A stretch of 64,000 nucleotides of DNA, taken from positions 134,843-198,842 of the forward strand of contig NZ_VCNC01000001.1 of NCBI RefSeq assembly GCF_006210265.1, written 5' to 3'. Positions within the stretch are counted from its first letter, which is position 1. Each line of letters begins with the position of its first letter. The position numbers were made by a program, and so were the translations under genes. The stretch comes from Desulfovibrio sp. UCD-KL4C (GTDB taxonomy: Bacteria; Desulfobacterota; Desulfovibrionia; Desulfovibrionales; Desulfovibrionaceae). The notes beneath the pieces are model-generated. The model worked only from the letters and a program-made list of their open reading frames with translations, was not told where the DNA came from and did not search any database. Shown here piece after piece: positions 48,274-57,605 of this stretch.

Positions 48274-49026
48274 ATGAAAACTGAATGGGATTATACAAAA
48301 TTAGCTGATGCATATTTAAAACGTCCTGAATATGCCCCAGAGCTGCTAGATAAACTTTTTGATATCGCAGAAATAAGCAAAAACAGTAAAGTTTGTGATA
48401 TTGGGGCAGGTGCCGCGCATTTAACAATTCCAATGGTTTTGAAAGGCTTTTCCGTTGATGCCGTCGAGCCCAATGATGCGATGAGAGCTAATGGCATCAA
48501 ACGAACTGCTCACTTTGACAATGTTTCATGGTTTGAAGGGACTGGAGAAAATACAGGTCGTCCCTTCGGAGAATATGACTTTGTAAGTTTCGGATCGTCT
48601 TTCAACGTATGTGATAGAAGTCTGGCCATGAAAGAAATTGTCCGGCTATTAAAAAGCAACAAATGGTTTACTTGTATGTGGAACCATCGCCAATTAGATG
48701 ACCCCATTCAGCAAGAAATTGAAAACATTATTAAAAAATACATTCAAGATTATGGTTATGGCACGCGGCGCGAAAATCAAACCAAAGTAATTGAAGAGTC
48801 AGGATTATTCTCAAACATCACAGAAGAAACGGGAATCATAGTTCATACTCAACAGATAGTTGATGTTGTAGAGGCGTGGCGTTCTCATGGAACTCTTCAC
48901 AGACAGGCCGGCGACAGCTTTCATAAGATCATTGAGGACATTGAAAAGTATCTAGTTTCATTGAAAACAGAAAGTATTCAAGTTCCTTACATGACTCGTG
49001 CTTGGATTGCACAAAAAAAAGATTAA
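48274..49026 (+). CDS. Class I SAM-dependent methyltransferase
   Basis: This 250-aa enzyme has motif I 'VCDIGAGAAHLTIPMV' near residue 42, motif II acidic 'VDAVEPNDAM' and the post-motif 'FVSFGSSFNVCDRSLAMKEIVRLLK'. The fold is that of small-molecule or sugar methyltransferases (Methyltransf_11). A GAGGA site precedes the ATG. It lies between a nucleotidyltransferase remnant and a CysC-like kinase remnant, so its substrate could be a phosphorylated or nucleotide-linked group; a sugar is the alternative. Confidence 0.85.
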   Translation: MKTEWDYTKLADAYLKRPEYAPELLDKLFDIAEISKNSKVCDIGAGAAHLTIPMVLKGFSVDAVEPNDAMRANGIKRTAHFDNVSWFEGTGENTGRPFGEYDFVSFGSSFNVCDRSLAMKEIVRLLKSNKWFTCMWNHRQLDDPIQQEIENIIKKYIQDYGYGTRRENQTKVIEESGLFSNITEETGIIVHTQQIVDVVEAWRSHGTLHRQAGDSFHKIIEDIEKYLVSLKTESIQVPYMTRAWIAQKKD

Positions 49027-49027
49027 A

Positions 49028-49301
49028 ATGTAAGGTAAAGTAATTTGGTTAACTGGCTTTTCTGCATCGGGGAAATCAACCATTGCTAACGAAGTGCAAA
49101 GGTTTCTCAAGGAAAGAGGCTTGGTTTCTGTCTTATTGGATGGAGACCAAGTCCGTGAAGCTGTAGGGAATTTTAACTGTGGTCACGATCATGAAAGCAG
49201 AATATTAACTGCCCATAGAATAAGCCTATTTGCAAATATGACTTCGAGACAGGGATTCATCGTGATCGTTGCGACCATGTCTCTTTATCATGAAATACAT
49301 A
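49028..49301 (+). pseudogene. CysC-like kinase, N-terminal fragment cut by an IS
   Basis: The frame gives 'GKVIWLTGFSASGKSTIANEVQRFLKERGLVSVLLDGDQVRE', a P-loop (GFSASGKST) and the 'LLDGDqvR' motif of APS kinases. Codon 2 is TAA after the ATG at 49028, and the gene is cut after about 91 codons by the IS at 49302. The later phrase 'VATMSLYHEIH' replaces 'FISPFR' of true APS kinases, which resembles CysC-like kinases of capsule phosphoramidate synthesis. It is not functional here. Confidence 0.8.
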
Positions 49302-49317
49302 TGTAAACCTCCCCAAG

Positions 49318-50120
49318 TTAGTGCCACCCAAAAGTAGAGTTTTCTTGGGGTGAATGTTTTTGGACATATTCGACAGGAGTCATGTCGCCGAGCGACTCAT
49401 GTGGTCGTTCTTCGTTGTATTCACGAATCCAGTCTTCAGTTATGTCTTTGACCTCGGTTAAGGTTGAAAACAAGTAAAAATCTAATATTTCATCCCGATA
49501 AGTTCTATTGAAACGTTTAACATATGAATTTTGGGTTGGCTTACCTTGCTGAATAAATTCCAGAACAACGCCGTTCTTTTCGGCCCAATCAGCCAAAGTT
49601 ACAGAGATTAACTCCGGCCCATTATCCATCCTCATTTTTTCAGGAAAACCGCGCCAAGCTGAAACTCTGTCCAGTACACGAGTTACCCGTACTGCGGGAA
49701 GACTTGTGTCTATTTCAATCGCAAAGCATTTTCGACTGAAATCATCAAGCACGTTAAAAGTTCTGAATCTCTGCCCACTTGTAAGCGAATCAGGCATAAA
49801 ATCGATCGACCCGCAAACATTGGTTTTCGAAGGAACGGCTAATGTTTGCTTATTTCGGGTTGGAAGCCGTTTCTTACCTTTGCGACGAAAGTTCATTTTT
49901 AACATGCAGTAAACCCGATAAACCCTTTTATGGTTCCAGCGGTGTCCTTGCTTGCGCAATAGAATGAATAACTTTCTGAAGCTGTAACGAGGATAACGGT
50001 CAGCCAGTTTGAGAAGCATTTCAATAATTTCGGAATCGTCTCGCGGGGTTGGCAGCAATACATTGAACGGCTCAAATGTAGTGCCTCACAAGCTCCCCTG
50101 ATGCTGAGACAAAACTCGTC
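49318..50120 (-). pseudogene. IS3 transposase OrfB, frameshifted and with E-to-K change
   Basis: The main frame (to 49318) includes 'GSIDFMPDSLTSGQRFRTFNVLDDF', 'RMDNGPELIS' and 'NSYVKRFNRTYRDE'. The last should read 'YVERF': the catalytic Glu is Lys. The upstream part ('FCLSIRGACEALHLSRSMY') is in another frame that meets the main frame near 50060, so a base has been lost. It is therefore defective in two ways. Confidence 0.85.
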
Positions 50121-50158
50121 GCGTAGATAATCAACAAGTTTACGCTTCTCAGTTGGCT

Positions 50159-50425
50159 TTAAAGCTTTTTTGCTATGACATCCTTCAGAGCTTCATTTTC
50201 AAGGCTTAGATTGTCAAACATATTCTTAAGTTTGCGATTCTCATCCTCAAGCTATTTAAGGCGGCGGATGTCGGAGGCATCCATGCCGCCATGCCTGGTT
50301 TTCCATTTGTAATACGCGGCCTGACTGACTTGGTACTCACGACAAACCTCAACGACCTTGCGACCGCCTTCAACCTCTCGCAGGATCTTAATGATCTGAC
50401 TTTCACTGAACTTAGATTTCCGCAT
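50159..50425 (-). pseudogene. IS3 transposase OrfA with internal stop
   Basis: The frame from ATG 50425 reads 'MRKSKFSESQIIKILREVEGG' and 'CREYQVSQAAYYKWKTRHGGMD', a normal OrfA helix-turn-helix, but codon 58 is TAG (50252-50254) in 'RRLK*LEDENRKLKNM' where Glu or Gln is usual. It continues to TAA at 50159. An A-AAA-AAG slippery run lies at 50171-50165. Confidence 0.85.
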
Positions 50426-50501
50426 TTAAACAACCTCCTTCATGGCTGTTTTATCAGAAATCTCTACTTTGTGCTGGGACTGTTATACGGGAGGTTTACA
50501 T

Positions 50502-50632
50502 AGGGCTTTTATGGTCAAGTGTAAAATCGTTTGGCGTCCGATCTCCTAGTGAGGAGTGTGGACGAAATTCATTATATTCCTTGCGCCATGTTTAAAATTG
50601 GCGAAAGATTTTGCAGGAAGTGTTTGCGTGGC
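50502..50632 (-). mobile_element. Remnant of a second IS3-type transposase
   Basis: Read on the minus strand the stretch encodes 'WRKEYNEFRPHSSLGDRTP', the C-terminal signature of IS3-family OrfB proteins, in pieces. No ends or frame remain. It borders the previous IS directly, showing repeated insertion here. Confidence 0.7.
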
Positions 50633-50638
50633 AAAGTT

Positions 50639-51910
50639 TTAAATCTGTAGATATTCATGGAATGTTATGGGTCTCTTGCCGTATTGCTGGTAAAATCTTT
50701 CTTTTAAATAGTTTTCTTTTTCTTTAGAAATGATCATAAATAAGACAATCTCAGCATCAGGTACCTTTTGAATATCAAATTCTGTTGGGCTAAATATTTT
50801 TAATCCATGTAAGGTTTTTCCTTGTTTAGATACATCATCATCGATGAATCCTAAGACGCGTATGCCTTTCTCTGTAAGTAAATGGTATAATAATTTCGAT
50901 GCCCAACCGGCTCCGTATAAGTATATAGGGTTACTCTTATCCCAACTATCTTCAGCTAAGAATTTTTCCCAATTCTGTTGGATTGTTCCGGGGCACTCCG
51001 GGTCAGGATCGTTATACAAGGCTTCCTTTAAAACCCTGTCTGCATGGAAACCGGTATTTTTGCAGGCTTTGCATATGGAAAGTCTTGCCCTTTTGGCGCG
51101 TATATCCTCTGCATTGTCTTTTAATATATTACCTATCAACAATTCAGGCGCATATCCTGTTACACAGCAGGTATAGATATCTCCATGGTGATCCATAAAA
51201 AGTGTTGATTCCTGCAAAGGACACGGAATATCAGCATGGATTTTCGATGTGGAGGACTTCCAGATGTCTGAGTATATAAGGCGCGGCAGCACCTTTTTAG
51301 ACCTAGCCGGTAAAGTACACTGTTTTGAGTGAATAAAATTTTTTAGATAGTTCCAACCCACCATGTGAATTGCAACAATGGGTGAAATTTGGAAACTAGA
51401 CCTTTTAGCATACTCGCTAAACTGTATAAAATCAGATTTGTTGTCATTATAGCGGTGAAATTTTATGTTTACTTTTGAAGCGTCAGGATGGTTTTCTATT
51501 TTTTCTAAGTTTTTAAATACCTGCTGTATCTTCCCCCCTTCATGTCCCCTAGTGTATATCTCTTGGGTGATTCCTGATAGCGAAACGTGGAACTTTTTTA
51601 ACGCAGGATGAGAGAGAAACCCCGCTATGTTATATGGGATATTTAAATTTGAGCTGATTTCACCCTTTAAGGAATATTTTTGCAGTAGATCTAAGACGCC
51701 CAGTATATTGGGATGAAAAAGTGGTTCACTGTAGCCATAAAGTAGAATTGTCGGGTTAGTTCCATATTGATCAGCAATGCGTGAAAAAATCTTTTCACAA
51801 AATTTTAAAGAAAGACTTTGTGCTTTATTCTTGCCAAGCAATTCTTCCGCAGAACAGGACGGACACCGTAGATTGCAGCGAGAGGAAATAGGAAAACTAA
51901 TTTCTTGCAT
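50639..51910 (-). CDS. Radical SAM/SPASM protein fused to a Rossmann-like domain
   Basis: This 423-aa protein has the radical SAM cluster motif C12-x3-C16-x2-C19 ('RCNLRCPSCS'), the GE-like 'LLYGYSEPLFHP', and a SPASM-type set of cysteines ('CPLQ..IYTCCVTGY', 'SICKACKN'). From about residue 310 a separate domain begins, 'IYLYGAGWASKLLYHLLTEKGIRVLGFIDDD', an oxidoreductase-like nucleotide-binding fold as in PglD N-termini. The same domain type ends the next protein upstream. It may modify a sugar or peptide in the glycan locus; the reaction is unknown. Confidence 0.8.
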   Translation of the reverse strand: MQEISFPISSRCNLRCPSCSAEELLGKNKAQSLSLKFCEKIFSRIADQYGTNPTILLYGYSEPLFHPNILGVLDLLQKYSLKGEISSNLNIPYNIAGFLSHPALKKFHVSLSGITQEIYTRGHEGGKIQQVFKNLEKIENHPDASKVNIKFHRYNDNKSDFIQFSEYAKRSSFQISPIVAIHMVGWNYLKNFIHSKQCTLPARSKKVLPRLIYSDIWKSSTSKIHADIPCPLQESTLFMDHHGDIYTCCVTGYAPELLIGNILKDNAEDIRAKRARLSICKACKNTGFHADRVLKEALYNDPDPECPGTIQQNWEKFLAEDSWDKSNPIYLYGAGWASKLLYHLLTEKGIRVLGFIDDDVSKQGKTLHGLKIFSPTEFDIQKVPDAEIVLFMIISKEKENYLKERFYQQYGKRPITFHEYLQI

Positions 51911-51938
51911 ATTTATTTCTCGTATTTGTTTGATCTTA

Positions 51939-52886
51939 CTATCTAATAAATCTAAGATTCATGTATAAGTCTGGAATAAGATCGCGAACTTCCAAGAAAC
52001 TTGCTGCAACAATAACAACGGTGTTACTTGGGGATTCTTCTAGAATTGAGGGTGGATGCACTTTGTATCCGCAATAATCCATTGCTTGCTTATCTAAGGA
52101 TGAATCAATAAATCCCAAAAAATTAAGATCTTCTTTATTAGCATTGAACCAATCCATATAAAGTTTTGTAAATCGTTCAGATGTCCCCCAGATGTATAAC
52201 GGACTATTCTTTATTTCCCCGGCTAACATATTGGTACTGTAGGTATACGCAGACTGTTGCGGGATTACAGGATTATTATTAGAAATCTTCTGGGCAACGA
52301 AAGCAAGCAGAGTATTAATTTCATAATATTCACTTGGAATCATGTCTCTTGGACCGAAACGCTTAACACCACCGTCTTCCTTGAATAAAAAAAGGCTACA
52401 GTTAGCAAACCCATTTGCCATATAATAATCAAAGAACAGGGTCGGCGAGAACTGGTAAAACCCATGGTTTACCCAATTATTCATTGGGGAATGATGAAAA
52501 ATTATCCCACCTTTTTTAAGCATCGCTACACCGTTAGATAGTGCAGCAGGTATGTTGAAAATATGTTCCAGAGTTCCTCCATCATATATAAAATCAAATT
52601 TATCGTGCATATAATCAGGAACAGTCTCATTGAGGTCGAAAATGTACTCCGCACCTTCGAAGTTCGAAATATCAAGGGCTGATACTTTTGAAAAACCTAA
52701 TTCTTTAAAGAAACCATGTGCATCATAGGAGGAGGAATTGCAAGTGGTGTTTTCCAAGTCAAAATAATTCATGGCTTCTTTGATTGTAAATTCTATATCC
52801 TGAACTCCATACATCAACATTTCTCCACTGTTTGCATGGGAAAGGGCTTTCGCTATAAGCGGTAAAAAGGAAATATTAATACCCAT
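51939..52886 (-). CDS. Methyltransferase-like protein with a C-terminal Rossmann-like domain
   Basis: The start at 52886 (MGINISFLPLIAKAL) has GAGG 6 bases upstream; the product is about 315 aa. The first ~220 residues look like a SAM methyltransferase: 'SALDISNFEGAEYIFDLNETVPDYMHDKFDFIYDGGTLEHIFN', where 'FDfI.d.gtlEHi' is a motif IV-type segment. The C-terminal 90 residues ('PLYIWGTSERFTKLYMDWF', 'FLGFIDSSLDKQ') repeat the domain of the radical SAM protein. The two genes are adjacent, so the shared domain may bind a common intermediate. Confidence 0.7.
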   Translation of the reverse strand: MGINISFLPLIAKALSHANSGEMLMYGVQDIEFTIKEAMNYFDLENTTCNSSSYDAHGFFKELGFSKVSALDISNFEGAEYIFDLNETVPDYMHDKFDFIYDGGTLEHIFNIPAALSNGVAMLKKGGIIFHHSPMNNWVNHGFYQFSPTLFFDYYMANGFANCSLFLFKEDGGVKRFGPRDMIPSEYYEINTLLAFVAQKISNNNPVIPQQSAYTYSTNMLAGEIKNSPLYIWGTSERFTKLYMDWFNANKEDLNFLGFIDSSLDKQAMDYCGYKVHPPSILEESPSNTVVIVAASFLEVRDLIPDLYMNLRFIR

Positions 52887-52918
52887 CTGCATCCTCACAT
52901 TTTAAAATTCCAAACAAT

Positions 52919-54532
52919 CTACCATCCCTTTTCACTCAACATTATTTGAATAAGTTGGAGATGTTTGTAGGTAGGGTTCTCCGTTTTTTCAAAAAATACG
53001 TATTCTATTTCATGGTCTAAAATATGATCAGGAGATACGACATCCCTTCCCGGAACGGTGTAGACGTCACCTATTGCATATATAAAGAAACGACAGTTAG
53101 GGTTTGCCAAGTGGAAATTTAAAACATCAGGGTTTTTGTTTAAGTAATAGGTATTTCCCCATACAGCATACGGGGGAATGCTTTCTGGATTATCTTTTAA
53201 TTTGTCAATTTCATGCGGTTCTAATACCCTGAAATCTTTTTTCTTATAGTTTATTTTCAAAACTTTTCTGGAGCTAGTAAAAGGTAGTTTAAACAGAGTA
53301 TTCGCAGGAAACTTTTTTTGAGCAATTTCATAAAGAACTTCTACTATAGGTAGCCGGATGTCCCATTGGTAGTTCAGAATGGTCTGTGCCCAGAAAGTGG
53401 GGTTGTCCCAATCCCCTTTCATGTATTTTTTATCAAATTCAATCCAATAATCTCTTTGTTCTCCATTGGCATATGCTGAAATAGTGTCCACAATTACATC
53501 TATACTTTTGCCAAAATTTAAAATGGTTTCCTCTCTCTTCCGCCTTACTTTTGAGCAAATTTCGTTAGAATCAAGAGTTCGGGCGATAGTCGTAGCTAAT
53601 TGTTCCTGGGTAAAAGTAGTGAAACCATAACCGTCAAACGAAATATCCTGCCTGGCATACATATCCGGGCGGTACATAATGTATGGGTTATCTGTGGCAA
53701 AACAAAAAGTTATTCTACCATATGAACTATCCGTTATGAAAATTTTACTTCTCGCGAAAGAATCCAAATTGCTTGTGTTGAAATCAAAAATTATCCGCTC
53801 ATCTCCATCGTATTTTTTTTGTAACTTTTGCACTTCGGGATCATTAATCGAGCTAGGGTATGGTCTGAAGATGATGTTATACTCGGGATGAAATTTAAGG
53901 GCTACAGATAGCATCTCTTCATAAAACAGATTCGCTGGAGAAGTGGAGAGTGTAGGAGCTATCAAAATACTGTCTTGCTTGTGGTTAAGCTGTTTAATTT
54001 TTTTTAAAACCAGATCTATTTTTGGGTAACCGCAAGGAATTGTGATGAATTTTTTGTATCTGGGACAAGGAAGCTCCGGCATTTTACCACCCCAGAATTT
54101 TTCATATTCATCGGCATCGGCATTTTGGGAAAACATGTGTGGAAGAAATACCGCATCCCCAAATTCAAAAATACTCGAAAAATAGCCCAGTTGGTCGATA
54201 TTTTGTGCTTCTACAAAAGCATGTGGAACACAAAAAACCTGGCTTGTTGCAGGAAATGAAAAGAAAAATTCTTTGATTCTGTCTGGAGTAATAAAAATTT
54301 TAATACTAGTTAGGTAACTTAAATCTGTATTATCAACTTCAACCTTTTCTATTCCAGTGATATTTTTTTCAAGTTTTGTATTTTTTTTAGTAATAAATAT
54401 AGGTTGAAAGTCTGTTGTCTTTAATATCCTTTCTGCTATTTCCAAAAAAACCGTGTGCTTATTTTGATGAAGAATAACACCAATAATCATTTTTTTATTG
54501 GATAGCCTTCTCACATCACCGTTAGATAACAT
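52919..54532 (-). CDS. CDP-glycerol glycerophosphotransferase-like protein
   Basis: This 537-aa protein contains 'PHAFVEAQNIDQLGYF', 'DSILIAPTLSTSPANLFYEEMLSVALKFHPEYNIIFRPYP' and 'SKIFITDSSYGRITFCFATDNPYIMYRPD', the three conserved blocks of the Glyphos_transf GT-B family (teichoic-acid-type polymerases and relatives). The C-terminal ~190 residues are additional. It presumably transfers a phospho-polyol or sugar onto a glycan. A more natural start may be the ATG at 54490 (MIIGVILHQNKH); an IS end lies directly upstream of 54532 and may have altered the 5' end. Confidence 0.7.
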   Translation of the reverse strand: MLSNGDVRRLSNKKMIIGVILHQNKHTVFLEIAERILKTTDFQPIFITKKNTKLEKNITGIEKVEVDNTDLSYLTSIKIFITPDRIKEFFFSFPATSQVFCVPHAFVEAQNIDQLGYFSSIFEFGDAVFLPHMFSQNADADEYEKFWGGKMPELPCPRYKKFITIPCGYPKIDLVLKKIKQLNHKQDSILIAPTLSTSPANLFYEEMLSVALKFHPEYNIIFRPYPSSINDPEVQKLQKKYDGDERIIFDFNTSNLDSFARSKIFITDSSYGRITFCFATDNPYIMYRPDMYARQDISFDGYGFTTFTQEQLATTIARTLDSNEICSKVRRKREETILNFGKSIDVIVDTISAYANGEQRDYWIEFDKKYMKGDWDNPTFWAQTILNYQWDIRLPIVEVLYEIAQKKFPANTLFKLPFTSSRKVLKINYKKKDFRVLEPHEIDKLKDNPESIPPYAVWGNTYYLNKNPDVLNFHLANPNCRFFIYAIGDVYTVPGRDVVSPDHILDHEIEYVFFEKTENPTYKHLQLIQIMLSEKGW

Positions 54533-54537
54533 TTTTA

Positions 54538-54604
54538 TGTAAACCTCTACAAGTTAGTGTCATTCGTAAGTAACGTTTTCTTGGGGTGAATGTGTTTGAC
54601 GGTT
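54538..54604 (-). mobile_element. Solo end of the IS3 element found at 49302
   Basis: About 65 bases starting TGTAAACCTC at 54538 match the left end region of the IS at 49302 (same orientation, with scattered changes: 'CAAGTTAGTG', 'TTTTCTTGGGGTGAATG'). No transposase or second end remains next to it. It separates the asparagine synthetase gene from the transferase gene, so the two copies bracket the 50.5-54.5 kb segment. Confidence 0.8.
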
Positions 54605-54613
54605 ATTACTTTT

Positions 54614-56491
54614 TCACCCATCAATAAATTCCTTAGCCCATAACTCCAGCATCATTAACGCCCATAACCCATAATGATGTTCAGCTTCGTTTTCAATATG
54701 CTCATCAAGCAATTTTAGAGTCATTTCCGGCGATACCCAGTTTCGATCCTGAAAGGATTTTGATAAAAATAAATCATAGGCAAAATCTTTTAACTCTTCT
54801 CTAAACCACTTAGCAAGAGGAATGCCAAATCCCATCTTCCGGCGATAAATTATATTTTTAGGTAAATATTTTTCTGCTACTTTCTTTAGTAAAACCTTTG
54901 TTTCAAAACCGTTGTTAAAATTGCTGGAACTACTTTTACAAACACGCATTTTTTCAGGAAGAGAGAATGCAAAATCTGCAACACTATTATCAAGAAATGG
55001 CGATCGGACTTCAAGGGAATTACCCATTGAGGCAATATCTACCTTGGTCATCAGTGTTGATGCCAGGTAGTACTCAAACTCGAATTCTTGAATCTTATCT
55101 AGTAACAAACCGGAGCGGTTTTGCTGAAAATGGTCAAGCATTAAACTTAAGGTACTACCTTTTAAAGCTTCATTCTTTAAGGGATCCGAGCATAAATTTA
55201 TTTTCCGGGTTCCACAAAATCTTGCCCAGTGGAAATGGTATTTTATGGTTCCGAAACAGAGGGGATTATTTTTTTGACATGGGGGTAATTCCTGCTTCAA
55301 TTGCCAGGATAACGCATTTAAATGGTTATTTGTATTACATCCCACGGGGTATAAAAATGGGTTTAGATACCGTTCATACCCCCCGAACAAATCGTCTCCG
55401 CCATCACCGGAAAGAGCAACAGTTACATGTTTAGATGTCATTTCTGAAAGTAGCCAAGTGGGGATGGCCGAAGAATCAGCAAACGGTTCACCGTAGTGTT
55501 TGACTAAACGGGGAAGTAAATTCAGTATATTGGGAGAAGCAATTCTTTCAAAATGTTTAGTCCCACAAATGTTTGCAACTTCTCTTGCATACACGCTCTC
55601 ATCATAAGCTTGTTCTGCAAAGCCCATTGAAAAGCTGTGCATTTTGCCATGACGTTTCGTAGCCATTGCCGTAATTAAAGATGAATCCACTCCACCGGAC
55701 AAGAAAAGTCCTAGTGGGACATCGCTAACCAAGTGGGTTTTTATTGCATTTTGCAATCTATAATCAAGTTCCTCTACAGCTTCTTCCGTAGTTCCCTTAA
55801 ACGAAGAAGTAAACTGAGGGGTGTAATACGTCCATTTTTTTAACTGTCCATTTTTTTTGAAAACAACACATTGGGCTGATTTTAATTTTTCAACTCCCTT
55901 AAAAGCGCAAAGCGGGGCGGGAACAGATTGTACTGTTAGGAAATGATAAATGGCATTGAAGTTAGGTTCTTTTCTTATTAATTTGTCTTGAAGTAAAGAG
56001 TTAAGCTCTGAAGAAAAGGTAATTCTGTTTTTGACATGGGCATAAAATAGAGGTTTTTGACCATAACGGTCACGCGTTAAGAATAGCTCTTCTTTTAAGG
56101 AATCCCAAATAGCAAAAGCAAACATCCCCTCCAGACTTGAAACACAATCGTGGCCATATTCCTGATACGTATTTAGCAACACTTCAGTATCGGAATAGGT
56201 TCTAAAATTGTAACCTCTCCCACGCAATTGCTCTCTCAATTTCATGAAATTGTATATCTCACCATTAAAAACGAGCGTGTATCTACCATCGGTGCTGACT
56301 ATGGGTTGGTTAGCATGAGACGAAGTATCGATAACAGAAAGGCGCGTATGGCCGAGTATTGCGGGATTTTTAGTGATAGTGCTTTTAAAATTAGGCCCTC
56401 TGTGGAATAATTGGCTTGTCATCGCTTCGACAAATTGTCTATTTTGGGTATGATTACCTTTAATGTCAACTATTCCACAAATTCCACACAT
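54614..56491 (-). CDS. asnB: Asparagine synthetase B-like amidotransferase
   Basis: This 625-aa enzyme has the Ntn glutaminase with nucleophile C2 ('MCGICGIVDIKG'), 'HRGP', 'GHTRLSVID' and 'VFNGEIYN', then the synthetase domain with the PP-loop 'LSGGVDSSL' near residue 265 and 'SGDGGDDLFGGYERY'. It makes an amide from glutamine and an acid. In glycan loci such enzymes amidate uronic-type sugars or modify peptides. AGGAG precedes the ATG, and it opens the next operon segment with the glycosyltransferases. Confidence 0.93.
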   Translation of the reverse strand: MCGICGIVDIKGNHTQNRQFVEAMTSQLFHRGPNFKSTITKNPAILGHTRLSVIDTSSHANQPIVSTDGRYTLVFNGEIYNFMKLREQLRGRGYNFRTYSDTEVLLNTYQEYGHDCVSSLEGMFAFAIWDSLKEELFLTRDRYGQKPLFYAHVKNRITFSSELNSLLQDKLIRKEPNFNAIYHFLTVQSVPAPLCAFKGVEKLKSAQCVVFKKNGQLKKWTYYTPQFTSSFKGTTEEAVEELDYRLQNAIKTHLVSDVPLGLFLSGGVDSSLITAMATKRHGKMHSFSMGFAEQAYDESVYAREVANICGTKHFERIASPNILNLLPRLVKHYGEPFADSSAIPTWLLSEMTSKHVTVALSGDGGDDLFGGYERYLNPFLYPVGCNTNNHLNALSWQLKQELPPCQKNNPLCFGTIKYHFHWARFCGTRKINLCSDPLKNEALKGSTLSLMLDHFQQNRSGLLLDKIQEFEFEYYLASTLMTKVDIASMGNSLEVRSPFLDNSVADFAFSLPEKMRVCKSSSSNFNNGFETKVLLKKVAEKYLPKNIIYRRKMGFGIPLAKWFREELKDFAYDLFLSKSFQDRNWVSPEMTLKLLDEHIENEAEHHYGLWALMMLELWAKEFIDG

Positions 56492-56494
56492 AAG

Positions 56495-57598
56495 CTAACT
56501 CCTGAATAAGGATTCCCACTTACACATTATCTTTTCCTGCGAAAACCTTTCGTATACTTCTTTTGTTGCTTCGGACATCCCCCGGTGCAGCCGAGGAGAG
56601 CTTAAAATTTTTTCTATCTTTTCCTTAAGCATGGTCAAGTTATCGACCGGAACTAAAAAGCCGTCTTTTCCATCCCTTATAATCTCACTTGGACCTGTCT
56701 CACAATCAAATGCGACAACTGGACAGCCGACGCCCATGACTTCCAAAAGAACATTCGGGAAACCTTCAAATTTAGATGTGAGCACAAAGCAGCTTGCTTT
56801 AGTTGCAACCTGTTGCACATTGCTGATCTTTCCCAGTAATTGTACTTCGTTCTCTAATTTTAAATCGGATATCTGTCGTTCAATTTTAGAGCGTAGTGAT
56901 CCGTCTCCCGCTATTACGAGCTTTAGCCTTTCCTCTCTTTTCAGCATTGAAAACACAGTAATCAATTTATCCACTTGCTTTTGTGGTTCCAACCTTCCTG
57001 CAAAAAGAATAAAACGATCCGGAAAATGAAAATTTTGCTCTTCTGTTTTGTCCTGCGGCAAAATAAAATTATGGATAAATAAGGAATTGGAAAGTGAAAG
57101 TAACTTGTTGGCCCAGAATTTATGAATCAATTCACTTACGCAAACTACTTTTTGAGCCTTATGATATATTCCTTTCCTCAAGCCTTCTTCCTTAGGACTT
57201 AAGGGATAGCGTGAAGGCATAATCCTTTCAGAAACGACAACATTACACGGCAATCCTTCAGCTGCGAGCAGTGTCCTTAAATTCATTCTTGATAAGAAGC
57301 TGATAATCGGCAAAGGTCGTTCTGGTCTTTCATTTAATATCTTTTGAAAAACAGTTCTAAGCCGGCCGATATTGTTTTTTTCTTCAGTCCAAACGGAGGA
57401 TACTTCTTTAGATATGGGGAACTCATCAATATTGTATTTGATAATTGAACGGTCCAGGCAAAAAAAATCATTCTTCGAATTGAAAGTAATTAAATATACC
57501 GTGACACCTTGTCTCGCCCACCAGTTGGCCATTTGCGTAAGAACTTTTTCAGCTCCTCCCATACATAGAACAGGTATGACTAAAACAACTGCCCGCAT
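56495..57598 (-). CDS. Glycosyltransferase family 4 (first copy)
   Basis: This 367-aa GT-B enzyme has the N-terminal 'VIPVLCMGGAEKVLTQMANWWARQG', a hallmark of the WbnE/PimB-like subgroup, and the C-terminal 'FAGRLEPQKQVDKLITVF', 'IAGDGSLRSKIE', 'LLGKISNV' and 'KFEGFPNVLLEVMGVGCPVVAFD', containing the E-x7-E retaining-GT4 motif. It would add a sugar to a lipid- or protein-linked glycan on the cytoplasmic side. It is paralogous to the neighbouring gene at 57606. Confidence 0.92.
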   Translation of the reverse strand: MRAVVLVIPVLCMGGAEKVLTQMANWWARQGVTVYLITFNSKNDFFCLDRSIIKYNIDEFPISKEVSSVWTEEKNNIGRLRTVFQKILNERPERPLPIISFLSRMNLRTLLAAEGLPCNVVVSERIMPSRYPLSPKEEGLRKGIYHKAQKVVCVSELIHKFWANKLLSLSNSLFIHNFILPQDKTEEQNFHFPDRFILFAGRLEPQKQVDKLITVFSMLKREERLKLVIAGDGSLRSKIERQISDLKLENEVQLLGKISNVQQVATKASCFVLTSKFEGFPNVLLEVMGVGCPVVAFDCETGPSEIIRDGKDGFLVPVDNLTMLKEKIEKILSSPRLHRGMSEATKEVYERFSQEKIMCKWESLFRS

Positions 57599-57605
57599 TA
57601 TATTT

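Larger units (their letters stand above)
49302..50500 (-). mobile_element. IS3-family element with perfect ends but inactivated genes
   Basis: The ends are a perfect 12-base inverted repeat, TGTAAACCTCCC at 49302 and its complement at 50489-50500; the length is 1,199 bp. It interrupts the CysC-like gene. No clear target duplication is seen. OrfA has a nonsense codon, orfB has a frameshift, and the catalytic Glu is changed, so it cannot transpose alone. Confidence 0.9.
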
